Below, piece by piece: positions 46,834-54,559 of a stretch of 64,000 bases of DNA. A program made the position numbers and the translations under genes. The notes under the pieces were generated by a model. It ran no database searches. It worked only from the letters and a program-made list of their open reading frames with translations, and was not told the DNA's origin. Origin of the DNA: Nocardia sp. NBC_01730 (GTDB lineage Bacteria; Actinomycetota; Actinomycetes; Mycobacteriales; Mycobacteriaceae); NCBI RefSeq assembly GCF_035920445.1, contig NZ_CP109162.1:3472001-3536000 (forward strand). The letters are read 5' to 3'. Numbering within the stretch: the first letter of the stretch is position 1; the number at the start of each line of letters is the position of its first letter.

Positions 46834-47895
46834 ATGCAACACAACAGCGGGACGGCACTCATTCGTCCCACCGAGGATTCGTCGGCCTTCGACATCGACG
46901 ATGCCGAAATCACCGCCTGGTTGTCGGCGCTGGACATAGCCTGCACCTCGCCGGTTCAGGCTGCCCGGATCGGCATCGGACAGTCCAACCTGACCTTTCT
47001 GCTCACCGATGCCGACGAGCGACGCTGGATCCTGCGGCGCCCGCCTTTGGGGCACCTACTGGCGTCCGCGCACGATGTAGCTCGCGAGGCGCGAATCGTG
47101 TCCGCACTGGAACCCACCAACGTCCCCGTCCCCCGGATCCTCGATGTGCGGCACGAGGGCGAGACAGCATTGGTGTTGATGGAGTACGTCGACGGCTTGG
47201 TAGTCGATCGAATGGACAGCGCCGTCCAGCTGACCGCTGAGCAGCGTCGCACTACCGCCATCGCCTTGGTGCGCACGCTGGCCCGCATCCACGCCGTCGA
47301 CCTGGCGGCCACGGGTCTGATCGACCTGGCCAGCCACAAGCCGTACGCCCGGCGTCAGCTGAAGCGCTGGTCCGATCAGTGGAAGAGGTCCAAGACCCGC
47401 CAGCTGCCGCCGCTGGACCGGTTGACCGAACGCCTGCTGGCCGCCGTTCCCGAACAGCGAGAACTCACCCTTGTACACGGCGATTTCAACCTGCGCAACG
47501 TCATCGTCGCGCCTGCTACCAGTGACATCGCGGCGGTGCTCGACTGGGAACTGTGCACTCTCGGCGATCCGCTCGCCGACATCGGCAGCCTCCTGGCCTA
47601 CTGGCCGACCGTCGGCGAACCGACCATCGCGGGCCTTGAAATCTGTACCCTGCCCGGCTTCCCCGTCCGCGAGGAGTTGATCGAGGAGTATCTCACCATC
47701 ACCGGGCGCGATCGGCGAGCGTTGGGGTTCTGGCATGCGCTGGGACTGTGGAAGCTCGCGATCATCGCCGAGGGCGTATTCCGGCGAGCCCTCGACGATC
47801 CCCGCAATCGAGCTGCCGCAGGCACCCCGACCCGTGAACTCGTCGAAGGCCTCATCGATACCGCCGACCGCGTCGCGACCGAGGCCGGTCTCTGA
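46834..47895 (+). CDS. Phosphotransferase of the ACAD10/11-associated (APH fold) type
   Basis: This 353-residue kinase of the choline/aminoglycoside kinase fold has the nucleotide loop GIGQSNLTFLLTDADERRWI and RRPPLGHLLASAHDVAREAR. The catalytic motif HGDFNLRNVIV lies near residue 215, and the metal site VLDWELCTLGDPLADIG follows. Proteins of this kind phosphorylate the hydroxyl of 4-hydroxyacyl-CoA so that a dehydrogenase partner can remove phosphate. The operon with an acyl-CoA dehydrogenase fits that reaction. The substrate chain length is unknown. The ATG at 46834 follows a GGCGGGAG-type purine site. Confidence 0.88.
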   Translation: MQHNSGTALIRPTEDSSAFDIDDAEITAWLSALDIACTSPVQAARIGIGQSNLTFLLTDADERRWILRRPPLGHLLASAHDVAREARIVSALEPTNVPVPRILDVRHEGETALVLMEYVDGLVVDRMDSAVQLTAEQRRTTAIALVRTLARIHAVDLAATGLIDLASHKPYARRQLKRWSDQWKRSKTRQLPPLDRLTERLLAAVPEQRELTLVHGDFNLRNVIVAPATSDIAAVLDWELCTLGDPLADIGSLLAYWPTVGEPTIAGLEICTLPGFPVREELIEEYLTITGRDRRALGFWHALGLWKLAIIAEGVFRRALDDPRNRAAAGTPTRELVEGLIDTADRVATEAGL

Positions 47896-48001
47896 CCCGG
47901 AGTTCGCTTCCCTCGGCACACCCGAACCCCGCACGGACAGCACCGGCCGGAGGGCCGAACGGATCGGAATGTTCAGCCCTCCAGCAATTTTCGTCAGGCG
48001 A

Positions 48002-48454
48002 TCAGGGCACCAGCACGGACAGTGCTTCGGCGACACAGGCCGGTTTGTCGCCACCGTCACGTTCGATGGTCACCCGAGCTGTCACCTGAGCCCCCGCGCT
48101 GGTGTGCTTCAGCTCCACCAACTCGACACCGGCCCGCACCCGGCTGCCCACCGGTACCGGGGACGGGAAACGAACCTTGTTGCAGCCGTAGTTGATCCCC
48201 ATCTTCAGACCGTCGACTCGATAGACCTGCGACACCAGTAGTGGCAGCAGCGACAATGTCAGATAGCCGTGCGCGATGGTGGTGCCGAACGGGCCCCGCG
48301 CGGCTCGCTCCGGGTCCACGTGGATCCACTGACGGTCACCGGTAGCCTCGGCGAACAGATCGACCTGCTGCTGTGTCACCGGGTACCAGTCGCTGTGGCC
48401 GAGATGGGTGCCGATGGCCTGCTCGAGTTCGGCAATTCCGTTGAACACTTTCAT
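48002..48454 (-). CDS. MaoC-family (hotdog) enoyl-CoA hydratase
   Basis: This 150-residue single-hotdog protein has the hydratase-2 motif FAEATGDRQWIHVDPERAAR, with catalytic D and H, and FGTTIAHGYLTLSLLPLLV, with the family G-x-x-I-A-H-G. It would hydrate a 2-enoyl-CoA in beta-oxidation-like turnover. It follows the SDR gene by 13 bases on the same strand, and GAGGAAGG precedes the ATG at 48454. Together they could perform consecutive hydration and oxidation steps for the acyl-CoA dehydrogenase operon that faces them. Confidence 0.9.
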   Translation of the reverse strand: MKVFNGIAELEQAIGTHLGHSDWYPVTQQQVDLFAEATGDRQWIHVDPERAARGPFGTTIAHGYLTLSLLPLLVSQVYRVDGLKMGINYGCNKVRFPSPVPVGSRVRAGVELVELKHTSAGAQVTARVTIERDGGDKPACVAEALSVLVP

Positions 48455-48467
48455 GTTTCGCCCTTCC

Positions 48468-49229
48468 TCAGTTCGTCGGCCCACCGGCGACGTAGAGCAC
48501 CTGCCCGGACACGAACCCAGCGCCATCGCCGACGAAGAACGACACGGCGTTCGCGACGTCCTCCGGTTTGCCGGAGCGGCCCACCGGGATCTGCGCCACC
48601 AAGGCATCGCGGAACTCCTCGAACGACACACCCATCCGTTCGGCGGTCGCGGCGGTCATATCGGTCTCGATGAATCCGGGTGCGATCGCGTTCACGGTCA
48701 CCCCGAACTTGCCCAGCTCGATCGCGAGCGTCTTGGTGAAGCCCTGCAGGCCCGCCTTGGCCGCGGCGTAGTTGGCCTGGCCGCGGTTGCCGAGCGCCGA
48801 AGTGCTGGACAAGTTGACGATCCGCCCCCACTTGGCCTCCGTCATGTACTTCTGCGCGGCACGGCTCATCAAGAATGAACCCCGCAGATGCACGTTCATG
48901 ACGGCGTCCCAGTCGGCGACTGTCATCTTGAAAAGCAGGTTGTCCCGGAGGATACCGGCGTTGTTCACCAGCACAGTCGGCCTGCCCAGTTCGGTGGCGA
49001 TCCGCTCTACGGCGGTCGTCACGGCCTGTTCGTCGGAGACGTCGGCACCGACCGCGATCGCCTGTCCGCCGGCGGATTCGATCTCGTCCACTACGGATTG
49101 GCATGCCGATTCGTCCAGATCTACAACGGCGACGGCGAATCCGTCCATCGCCAAACGCCGGGCGGTCGTGGCACCGATGCCGCGAGCGGCGCCGGTGACG
49201 ATGGCGGTACGGGTTATTGCTGTGCTCAT
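48468..49229 (-). CDS. Short-chain dehydrogenase/reductase (FabG / 3-hydroxyacyl type)
   Basis: This 253-residue SDR has TGAARGIG (nucleotide loop), VLVNNAGILRDNLLFKMTVA, IVNLSSTSALGNRGQANYAA (catalytic S and YxxxK follow) and APGFIETDMTAA. Such enzymes reduce 3-ketoacyl or oxidise 3-hydroxyacyl thioesters. It lies 13 bases before maoC on the same strand. The ATG at 49229 has a purine-rich GGAGAGAAG-like site upstream. The frame immediately before it holds the tail of a broken quinone-reductase gene. Confidence 0.92.
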   Translation of the reverse strand: MSTAITRTAIVTGAARGIGATTARRLAMDGFAVAVVDLDESACQSVVDEIESAGGQAIAVGADVSDEQAVTTAVERIATELGRPTVLVNNAGILRDNLLFKMTVADWDAVMNVHLRGSFLMSRAAQKYMTEAKWGRIVNLSSTSALGNRGQANYAAAKAGLQGFTKTLAIELGKFGVTVNAIAPGFIETDMTAATAERMGVSFEEFRDALVAQIPVGRSGKPEDVANAVSFFVGDGAGFVSGQVLYVAGGPTN

Positions 49230-49249
49230 AACTCTTCTCTCCTGTTCGG

Positions 49250-49437
49250 GTCGAGTCCCTCGGACGGTTCAGATAGTCAGGCAGCAAGACCAGGCGCCCG
49301 ACGGTCTTGCCATCGGCGAGCCGTTGCGGTCCGGAAGCCGCCTCGTCCAGCGGCAGCTGTTCACCGATCAGTCGCCGTACCAAGCCGTCCGTAACCAGTC
49401 GAGTCAGCTCGGAGTGGCAGTCGCGAAGATTACGCCC
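49250..49437 (-). pseudogene. C-terminal remnant of a zinc-type quinone oxidoreductase
   Basis: About 60 codons read HSELTRLVTDGLVRRLIGEQ and LPLDEAASGPQRLADGKTVG, then RLVLLP. This is the C-terminal helix and strand of the NADPH:quinone oxidoreductase branch of medium-chain dehydrogenases. The rest of the enzyme is missing; a truncated deazaflavin-dependent oxidoreductase fragment starts divergently just beyond. The open frame runs on into the SDR gene in a different register and therefore has no proper stop of its own. Confidence 0.55.
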
Positions 49438-49475
49438 CCTTGCCTTCGATGACGGGCAGGCGGACGCTCGAGTTC

Positions 49476-49757
49476 ATGGCCAAGCCGTATCGAGCACGGT
49501 GGGGAGTCAGGGCGTCCAACGCGTGGATGCGGACCGTGATACGCGCTGGACTGCCGATATGGACCTTCCGTGTCCTCACGGTGCCAGGACGGCGCACCGG
49601 CCGCGCGATCGAGACGCCGCTGGCAGTGTTCGAACAAGACGGTCGGCGATACCTGGTGGCGTCCTACGGAACGGTGAATTGGGTGCTCAACCTGCACAAA
49701 GAAGCCGCCGCACCGGGGTGCCGATTGCCCTCGGTTCCGCCGGGCGAAGGCGCGTAA
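49476..49757 (+). CDS. Truncated nitroreductase-family deazaflavin (F420)-dependent oxidoreductase
   Basis: The first 75 residues match the Ddn/F420-dependent quinone-reductase fold: VLTVPGRRTGRAIETPLAVF, YLVASYGTVNWVLNLHKE. The full-length family continues for about 50 more residues. Here the frame departs after VLNLHKEAA and stops after a proline/glycine-rich tail. F420-binding residues in the missing part are therefore absent. It is probably inactive or a fragment created by the same rearrangement that removed most of the divergent quinone oxidoreductase. Confidence 0.55.
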   Translation: MAKPYRARWGVRASNAWMRTVIRAGLPIWTFRVLTVPGRRTGRAIETPLAVFEQDGRRYLVASYGTVNWVLNLHKEAAAPGCRLPSVPPGEGA

Positions 49758-49840
49758 CCCTTACCTCGCCGTGGTTCGGCCGAGCCCGCGGGGCTCGGCC
49801 GAACCGTGCCGCGACGGGCGTCGGCCGCCGCGGGTGCATA

Positions 49841-50236
49841 TCAGGGGACGGTAACCGTCACCGGCTCGGTGAACGGCATCCCGCCAGTGGAGGTGTCGTC
49901 GAAACAGCCGCCTCGGGCGCTGATGGTCGTGCCCGGTTCGAGCCCTTCCAGTGTTGTGGTCACGGTCTGGCCGGGGCCTGCCATCGACTCCGGGGCACTG
50001 TTGCCGAAGAAGCGGTGGTTGTTCTCAGGGCCGACACCGGCTTCCGCCCAGCACCGGCCGGTGCCGTTAGGGTTGTGCAGGGTCGCGGTCACGGTTCCCG
50101 GCGCGGTGCCGGCGAAGGTGACCTCAGGAACCTGCAGCGGTGCTTGCGCGCTCGCCGGCGCGGTAATCGGGCCGAACGCGACAAGCGCGGCGGACGCGGC
50201 CAGCAGAAGGGTTCCATTGATTCGCTTATTTATCAC
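49841..50236 (-). CDS. Secreted hypothetical protein
   Basis: This 131-residue protein has a signal peptide (INKRINGTLLLAASAALVAF, cleavage after ASA near residue 30). The mature beta-rich domain has one cysteine pair (TGRCWAEAGVG and ARGGCFDDTS) and repeated threonine/valine strands. It is exported and probably disulfide-bonded. No catalytic motif is seen. AAGG eight bases before the GTG at 50236 supports the start. Similar secreted beta-sandwich proteins are common in Nocardia, without known function. Confidence 0.68.
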   Translation of the reverse strand: MINKRINGTLLLAASAALVAFGPITAPASAQAPLQVPEVTFAGTAPGTVTATLHNPNGTGRCWAEAGVGPENNHRFFGNSAPESMAGPGQTVTTTLEGLEPGTTISARGGCFDDTSTGGMPFTEPVTVTVP

Positions 50237-50317
50237 CGGACGGACCTTATCCGAAGCAAGTGAGCCCAATGCTCGCTTCCACCACCGGATTGCGAGCACA
50301 TTCGACTGTTGATTGCG

Positions 50318-50450
50318 AAGGATGCCATCTGGCTCGAACCACAGGTCGTGGGCGGAGTTTCGTTTGCCGAACTGACCGGCGACGGCCGATTTCGACATCC
50401 ATCCCGGCGGGGGCTTCGCCCAGACAAGACGCCAAGTGAAGTCGGGGCTT
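50318..50450 (+). pseudogene. C-terminal remnant of an ATP-dependent DNA ligase
   Basis: About 44 codons read AIWLEPQVVGGVSFAELTGD, then GRFRHPSRRGLRPDKTPSEV. This is the end of the OB-fold domain of LigC/LigD-type ATP-dependent DNA ligases, with the RHPSWRGLR-type motif (W replaced by R). The nucleotidyltransferase domain is absent, and nothing ligase-like precedes it because the secreted protein gene begins at 50236 on the other strand. The frame continues into unrelated sequence. Confidence 0.6.
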
Positions 50451-50499
50451 TGTCTTGGCCCGTCGGATCGAACTCGACGGTAGGAACCCCGCTGGGTCG

Positions 50500-50830
50500 T
50501 TTCAGATCCGCTCGGCCAGCGCTCGCAGCGTGGCAGGATGTCGCTGTTCGCCGAAAGAACCTGGATCGCAACCTGATTCGCGCCGACGTCGAGGTGGGCG
50601 CGCAGTGCGGTGGCGACCACGTCCGCGCCGCCGCGCACGGCGAGTTCATCGGTGAGCCGGTCGCTGCCGGGGAAGGCCAGGTCGTCCTCGCCTGAACCGA
50701 TACAACGCAGGTTGGCAACGTAGTTCGACAGCCGCAGGTATGGACCGGTGCGGGCGCGGCCGAGTTCGTGTGCCCGGTTTGGGGTTGTCGTCTAACACGA
50801 CCTTCTGCTCATGCCGGTGATCGCACTTCA
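50500..50830 (-). pseudogene. C-terminal remnant of an LLM-class (F420-dependent) oxidoreductase
   Basis: On the minus strand KVVLDDNPK, then YLRLSNYVANLRCIGSGEDD, SDRLTDELAVRGGADVVATA and LRAHLDVGANQVAIQVLSAN read as the C-terminal third of a luciferase-like monooxygenase. Two frame changes are evident. One lies after DDNPK at about 50780, and one at about 50525, where an added base would restore a normal LRALAERI end and a TGA. The N-terminal barrel is missing. This is a decayed gene. Confidence 0.6.
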
Positions 50831-51477
50831 CCTCGAAGCAGCTGGAAGGTCGATACCGGCACACCGACCCGCTCGATCGGTTCGCCAGAGCGGTCGATCA
50901 TGGCGAGCGCTTGCTCGAACGCGAGCAGCCCGGAAAGGAATATCGCGAGGACAGCCTGGTAATACAGCTGACTCCGCCGGCGATGCTGGAGCATCGACCT
51001 TCAGAGGGGTCGGAACACCGCCCCGGGTTCCTATGGAGATATAGGGATTTCCCTACTGCGTCCGACCGCCGACGGAGCCCGATCCTTGTTGTGGCGATAC
51101 AGCTGAATCTCTGCTGACAACCGCTCGACAAAGTTCGGCATTCCGGTCCATCCGGTACCGGGGTCCGCTGGTCGCCTGGAACGTCTGAGCAGCACCCCGC
51201 TGACCAGCGCTGAACATCTGCAGGAGCGCCGCATGCTCGATGAAGTGCCCCGTCGGTCTTACCAACCCGTAGCGAGCCACCCCAGGAGACAGCCGAGTCT
51301 CCCCGTCACGATCGCGCCCAGCGCGAGGTCGACCCGGCAGCAGCAGGACGAGTTCGCGGCCACGGCGGACGACGCGGTTCGCGACAACGACGTGCGCGGC
51401 GAGGACACCGCCGGGCCGGTGCCGTATGACAGTGCCCGCCGAGAAGCGGCAATCCACACCGCATGGCTGGGCTGCCG
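50831..51477. other. Debris and promoter region before the hemB-containing operon
   Basis: No intact gene is supported in these 650 bases. Several open frames on both strands have shadow composition. A minus-strand frame around 50810-50990 contains a hydrophobic stretch (YYQAVLAIFLSGLLAFEQAL) that might derive from a real protein, but I do not recognise it. The promoter of the operon starting at 51478 should lie in the last part. Confidence 0.4.
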
Positions 51478-51825
51478 ATGAGCACGGCGTTGCTATCTCC
51501 TACTGCCGCAGCACGGAGCACCCGGATGAGGTCGTTCGAGCCGGGCGCGAGCGCCGCCCCTGACCAGCCTGTGGTCTGGGGCGCCCCGGCAACGCTGGCG
51601 GCGCTGCGGAATTGGGTGGCGGCCGTGTCCGAGGCGGAGTTGCGACGCCTGGACGGCCGCGCGCCCGGGCTCGACGCCCGCGCCCGCGACGAGGTTTCTC
51701 GTGCCATCCAGCGGGTGGTGGATGGCCTCTTCGGTGATCTCGGATCCCGGTTGGCCCGCGACGCCGCCCTCATCGACGCGCTCCGCGTGCTCTTCGCACT
51801 CGACCCCTCGGGAGGCAACCCGTGA
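51478..51825 (+). CDS. Stand-alone glutamyl-tRNA reductase (HemA) C-terminal dimerisation domain
   Basis: Of 115 residues, about the last 75 match the helical dimerisation domain of HemA: TLAALRNWVAAVSEAELRRL, PGLDARARDEVSRAIQRVVD and the terminal ALRVLFALDP typical of the family end. The catalytic domain with its active-site cysteine and the NADPH-binding domain are absent, and no trace of them is found upstream. The gene is first in a tightly coupled operon: the next gene starts at the overlapping GTGA. It may be a truncated gene kept for translation coupling, or a small regulator that dimerises with a full-length HemA. Confidence 0.6.
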   Translation: MSTALLSPTAAARSTRMRSFEPGASAAPDQPVVWGAPATLAALRNWVAAVSEAELRRLDGRAPGLDARARDEVSRAIQRVVDGLFGDLGSRLARDAALIDALRVLFALDPSGGNP

Positions 51826-52541
51826 CCAGGGTGGGTGTCGTGGTACCGCCGGCCAACCCGGCCGTGGAACCGGAGTTCGCACGCCTTCTTGGCGCGCATG
51901 CGGACCTCCACGTCACCCGCTTCCCCGTACAGCCCTGCCTTTCGTTGTCCGAGCGCCTGAACGCCTACAACGGTGCGCTGCCCGGCATGATCCGCTCTTT
52001 CGGCGGACTTCCGCTCGACGCGCTGGTCATGGCCTGCAGCGGCGCACGCTATCTGCTGGGCCCGGTCGAGGACCGCCGCCGCTGTGCCGAGCTGAGCGCG
52101 GAGTTCGGGCTACCCGTCGCCTCCGCTACCGAGGCCACCAGGCAGGCTTTGGCACACCTCGACACCGAGACGATCACGCTGATCTCGCCGTACCAGCCGT
52201 GGCTGACCATCCACGCCGACCGATTCTGGACGGCGGCGGGCGTGCGGATCGCCCAGGTGGTGGCGGTGAAGGCCGGCCAGCGCTTCGCCCCCTACGAGGT
52301 GACCACGGATCAGCTCGTCGCGCAGATCGAGCAAGCCGGGGTGGCGCAGGACGGGGTGCTGTTGCTGACCGGCACCGGCATGCCGACACTGCACGCGATC
52401 GGCCGGCTCACGGCGGGTAACGCGCGAGTCATCCTGACCTCCAACCTGTGCGGCGCCTGGTGGGCCCTGACCAGCACGGGCCTGCCCGTCACCCTCGGCG
52501 GCGCCGAGCACGCGGCGCAGGTCGAGCAGGTCGCGACATGA
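51822..52541 (+). CDS. Maleate isomerase / arylmalonate decarboxylase-like protein (Asp/Glu racemase superfamily)
   Basis: This 239-residue protein starts RVGVVVPPANPAVEPEFARL. The two catalytic cysteine positions of the superfamily are kept: VMACSGARYLL (first half) and LTSNLCGAWWAL (second half). VTLISPYQPWLTIHADRFW is the dicarboxylate-binding region. Maleate isomerases and AMDases use this pair for cis-trans isomerisation or decarboxylation of dicarboxylates. GGGAGG six bases before the GTG at 51822, and overlap with the preceding stop, indicate strong coupled translation. The substrate in this operon is unknown. Confidence 0.82.
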   Translation: MTRVGVVVPPANPAVEPEFARLLGAHADLHVTRFPVQPCLSLSERLNAYNGALPGMIRSFGGLPLDALVMACSGARYLLGPVEDRRRCAELSAEFGLPVASATEATRQALAHLDTETITLISPYQPWLTIHADRFWTAAGVRIAQVVAVKAGQRFAPYEVTTDQLVAQIEQAGVAQDGVLLLTGTGMPTLHAIGRLTAGNARVILTSNLCGAWWALTSTGLPVTLGGAEHAAQVEQVAT

Positions 52542-52621
52542 GCGAGCGCAGCGAGCGAGCTATGGACACAGCCGAGTTCTCGGTCATGACGGAGCCGAGC
52601 GCCAGCGAGGCGGAGGCATGA
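52538..52621 (+). CDS. 27-codon bridging mini-ORF (actinobacterial GAGCGCAGCGAGCGA-type repeat)
   Basis: The ATG at 52538 overlaps the previous stop (ATGA), and its own TGA overlaps the ATG of the monooxygenase gene (ATGA). The peptide MSERSERAMDTAEFSVMTEP ends in an alanine/glutamate tail. The DNA (AGCGAGCGCAGCGAGCGAGC, later GAGCCGAGCGCCAGCGAGGC) resembles a repeat family that I have seen between genes in Nocardia and relatives. It may simply keep ribosomes moving between two genes after a repeat insertion. Whether the peptide is functional is unknown. Confidence 0.45.
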   Translation: MSERSERAMDTAEFSVMTEPSASEAEA

Positions 52622-53766
52622 CCGCCGACGTCATGGTGGCAGGGGCCGGGCCGGTCGGGTTGATCGCGGCACTGACCCTGGCCAAGGCCGGGGTGTCGGT
52701 GCTGGTGCTGGAGCGCGAGCCGGGGCTGGTCACGAGCTCGCGCGCCGCCACCATTCACCCGGCTACGCTCGACCTTCTCGACGAGCTGGAGGTAGCCGCG
52801 GAGCTGGTGGCGCACGGCATGGTCGTGGACCGCATGCAGTGGCGCGACCTGTCCGGAACCGTGCTGGCCGAGATGACGATGGCCGCACTGGACGGCCTGA
52901 CCGGGCATCCCTTCCGGCTGCACGCGGAGCAGGCGGTGCTGACCCGGCTATTGCTCGGCGCTCTCGAAGCACATCCGGAGGCGGTTGTCCGGTTCGGTGC
53001 TCCGATCGAAACCGTAACCGACACAGGCTCGGCCGTACGAGCCAGAACCGCGAGCAGCTGGGAACAGGCGCAGTATCTTGTCGCGGCAGACGGCGCACAC
53101 AGCACCGTCAGAACCTCGCTCGGTCTGTCATTACCGCAGTCCGTCTACCCGACGCACGTGCTACGGATCTTCACCCGTTCACCACTCGATGAACTGCTTC
53201 CAGGACTGGCGCCGGTGACCTACATCCGCGACCTCATCCAGTCGTGCAGCCTGTTGCGGTTGCCCGACCACTGGCGGATCATCCTCCGGCTGGCGCGCGA
53301 CGAGCCGATGCCACAGCGCGTAGCCGGACTGGAATTGAGTGACCTGAACGTCATCGACGCGCATCGCTACACCCTGGCCAGCGGGGTGCTGGACACCTTC
53401 TGCCACGGCCGGGTGCTGTTCGTCGGCGACGCCGCGCACATCACTTCCACCGCTGGCGGACTCAACATGAACGCCGGTATCCACGACGCGGTCGACCTCG
53501 GCAGGACACTCGCCGGTGTGCTCGCGGGGCCCACGTCACCGGCCTCCTTGGAAAGCTGGTCCCGGCGCCGTCGCGCGGTCCTGATCGACCATGTCGTCCC
53601 GACCAGCGAGGCAAGGGTCGCGGGCGTGCAGGACGGCGAGCCCGCCCGACTGCCCGCCGCGGTCGCCACGTTGAGGGCCATCGCCGCCGACGGCGAAGCC
53701 ACCAGGGCCTACCTGGCCAGAGCCTCCATGCTCGACACCGTCCCCCTTGCGATAAGGCACACCTGA
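52618..53766 (+). CDS. FAD-dependent monooxygenase (aromatic hydroxylase type)
   Basis: This 382-residue group A flavin monooxygenase has VAGAGPVGLIAALTLAKAGV (GxGxxG FAD loop), the DG motif in YLVAADGAHSTVRTSLG, and the GD motif LFVGDAAHITSTAGGLNMNA. The length and motif order match enzymes that hydroxylate aromatic rings or pyrroles with NAD(P)H and oxygen. It is translated by ATGA overlap with the mini-ORF and ends one base before the next gene. In this operon a pyrrole such as porphobilinogen would be a plausible substrate; this is inference. Confidence 0.9.
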   Translation: MTADVMVAGAGPVGLIAALTLAKAGVSVLVLEREPGLVTSSRAATIHPATLDLLDELEVAAELVAHGMVVDRMQWRDLSGTVLAEMTMAALDGLTGHPFRLHAEQAVLTRLLLGALEAHPEAVVRFGAPIETVTDTGSAVRARTASSWEQAQYLVAADGAHSTVRTSLGLSLPQSVYPTHVLRIFTRSPLDELLPGLAPVTYIRDLIQSCSLLRLPDHWRIILRLARDEPMPQRVAGLELSDLNVIDAHRYTLASGVLDTFCHGRVLFVGDAAHITSTAGGLNMNAGIHDAVDLGRTLAGVLAGPTSPASLESWSRRRRAVLIDHVVPTSEARVAGVQDGEPARLPAAVATLRAIAADGEATRAYLARASMLDTVPLAIRHT

Positions 53767-53767
53767 C

Positions 53768-54559
53768 ATGCGAATTCGGTTCCAGAAACACGCCGTCGAG
53801 GGGCGCTCGCCGCTGCTCGACAAGCTCTACGCCGAGCATCTGACCAAGGTGTCGGGGCCCGACACCACGGTCGAGATCCACACCCTTCCGCCGCTGACCT
53901 ATCCGACTGAGCTGCCTGAGGAGCTGGTCGGCTTCGGGTCGATCGGGCTGCTGTTCGGCGACTACTTCGCGCGCACGGCCGTGTCCGCCGAACGCGACGG
54001 CTGCGCCGCGTGGATCAGCGGTGCCGGCCAGGATCCCGGGCTCGCCGCCGCGCGCGTCCGCGCCACCATCCCCGTGATCGGGTACGGAGACGCCACCTGG
54101 CAGGCTGCTCGGCAGGAGCGTCACCGGCTCGGCGTGCTCGGCTTCATTCCCCATCTGGCCGAGCCGATCACCGACAACATCGCCTCCTCCGGCGCTACCT
54201 TGGCGTCCTACCAGGTGATCGACGACGGTGCAGTCGTCGTCTCCCGCGCGCTGGCCGAGGATTTCGAGCCGTTCGTGCGAGCGTACCGAGCTGCCGCCGA
54301 GCGGGCGGCGAAGGCGGGTGCGCAGTGGTTGGTGCCCGCCGAAGGGATACCCAACGAGATCCTCGTCCACCTGGAGATCCGGGAGCTGTGCGGGCTGCCG
54401 GTCATCGACCCCGGCGGGCTGGCGGTCAAGACCGCCGAGTACCTGGTTGGCCTGCGCCATCTCGGCATTACCGCCAAGACCGAAACCGGGTACTGGTACC
54501 GGCAGCCGTCCCGGGCCGTCGTCGAGCACGTCGAACGCATACTGGAGGCCAGGTCATGA
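53768..54559 (+). CDS. Asp/Glu/hydantoin racemase-fold protein lacking both catalytic cysteines
   Basis: This 263-residue protein has the superfamily fold: SPLLDKLYAEHLTKVSGPDT at the start, DPGLAAARVRATIPVIGYGD after the first active-site loop, and LPVIDPGGLAVKTAEYLVGL near the end. At the first cysteine position (usually ACFGDPG) it has SGAGQDPG, and at the second (usually LGCAGM) it has VPAEGIP. Racemisation by the two-cysteine mechanism is therefore unlikely. It may bind a dicarboxylate or catalyse a different step. It starts one base after the monooxygenase stop and overlaps hemB by ATGA. Confidence 0.78.
   Translation: MRIRFQKHAVEGRSPLLDKLYAEHLTKVSGPDTTVEIHTLPPLTYPTELPEELVGFGSIGLLFGDYFARTAVSAERDGCAAWISGAGQDPGLAAARVRATIPVIGYGDATWQAARQERHRLGVLGFIPHLAEPITDNIASSGATLASYQVIDDGAVVVSRALAEDFEPFVRAYRAAAERAAKAGAQWLVPAEGIPNEILVHLEIRELCGLPVIDPGGLAVKTAEYLVGLRHLGITAKTETGYWYRQPSRAVVEHVERILEARS

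Noticed and set aside
50809..50994. Minus-strand frame with a hydrophobic stretch that might be a small membrane protein
   Set aside because: No ribosome binding site or recognised family, and it lies in a field of gene fragments.
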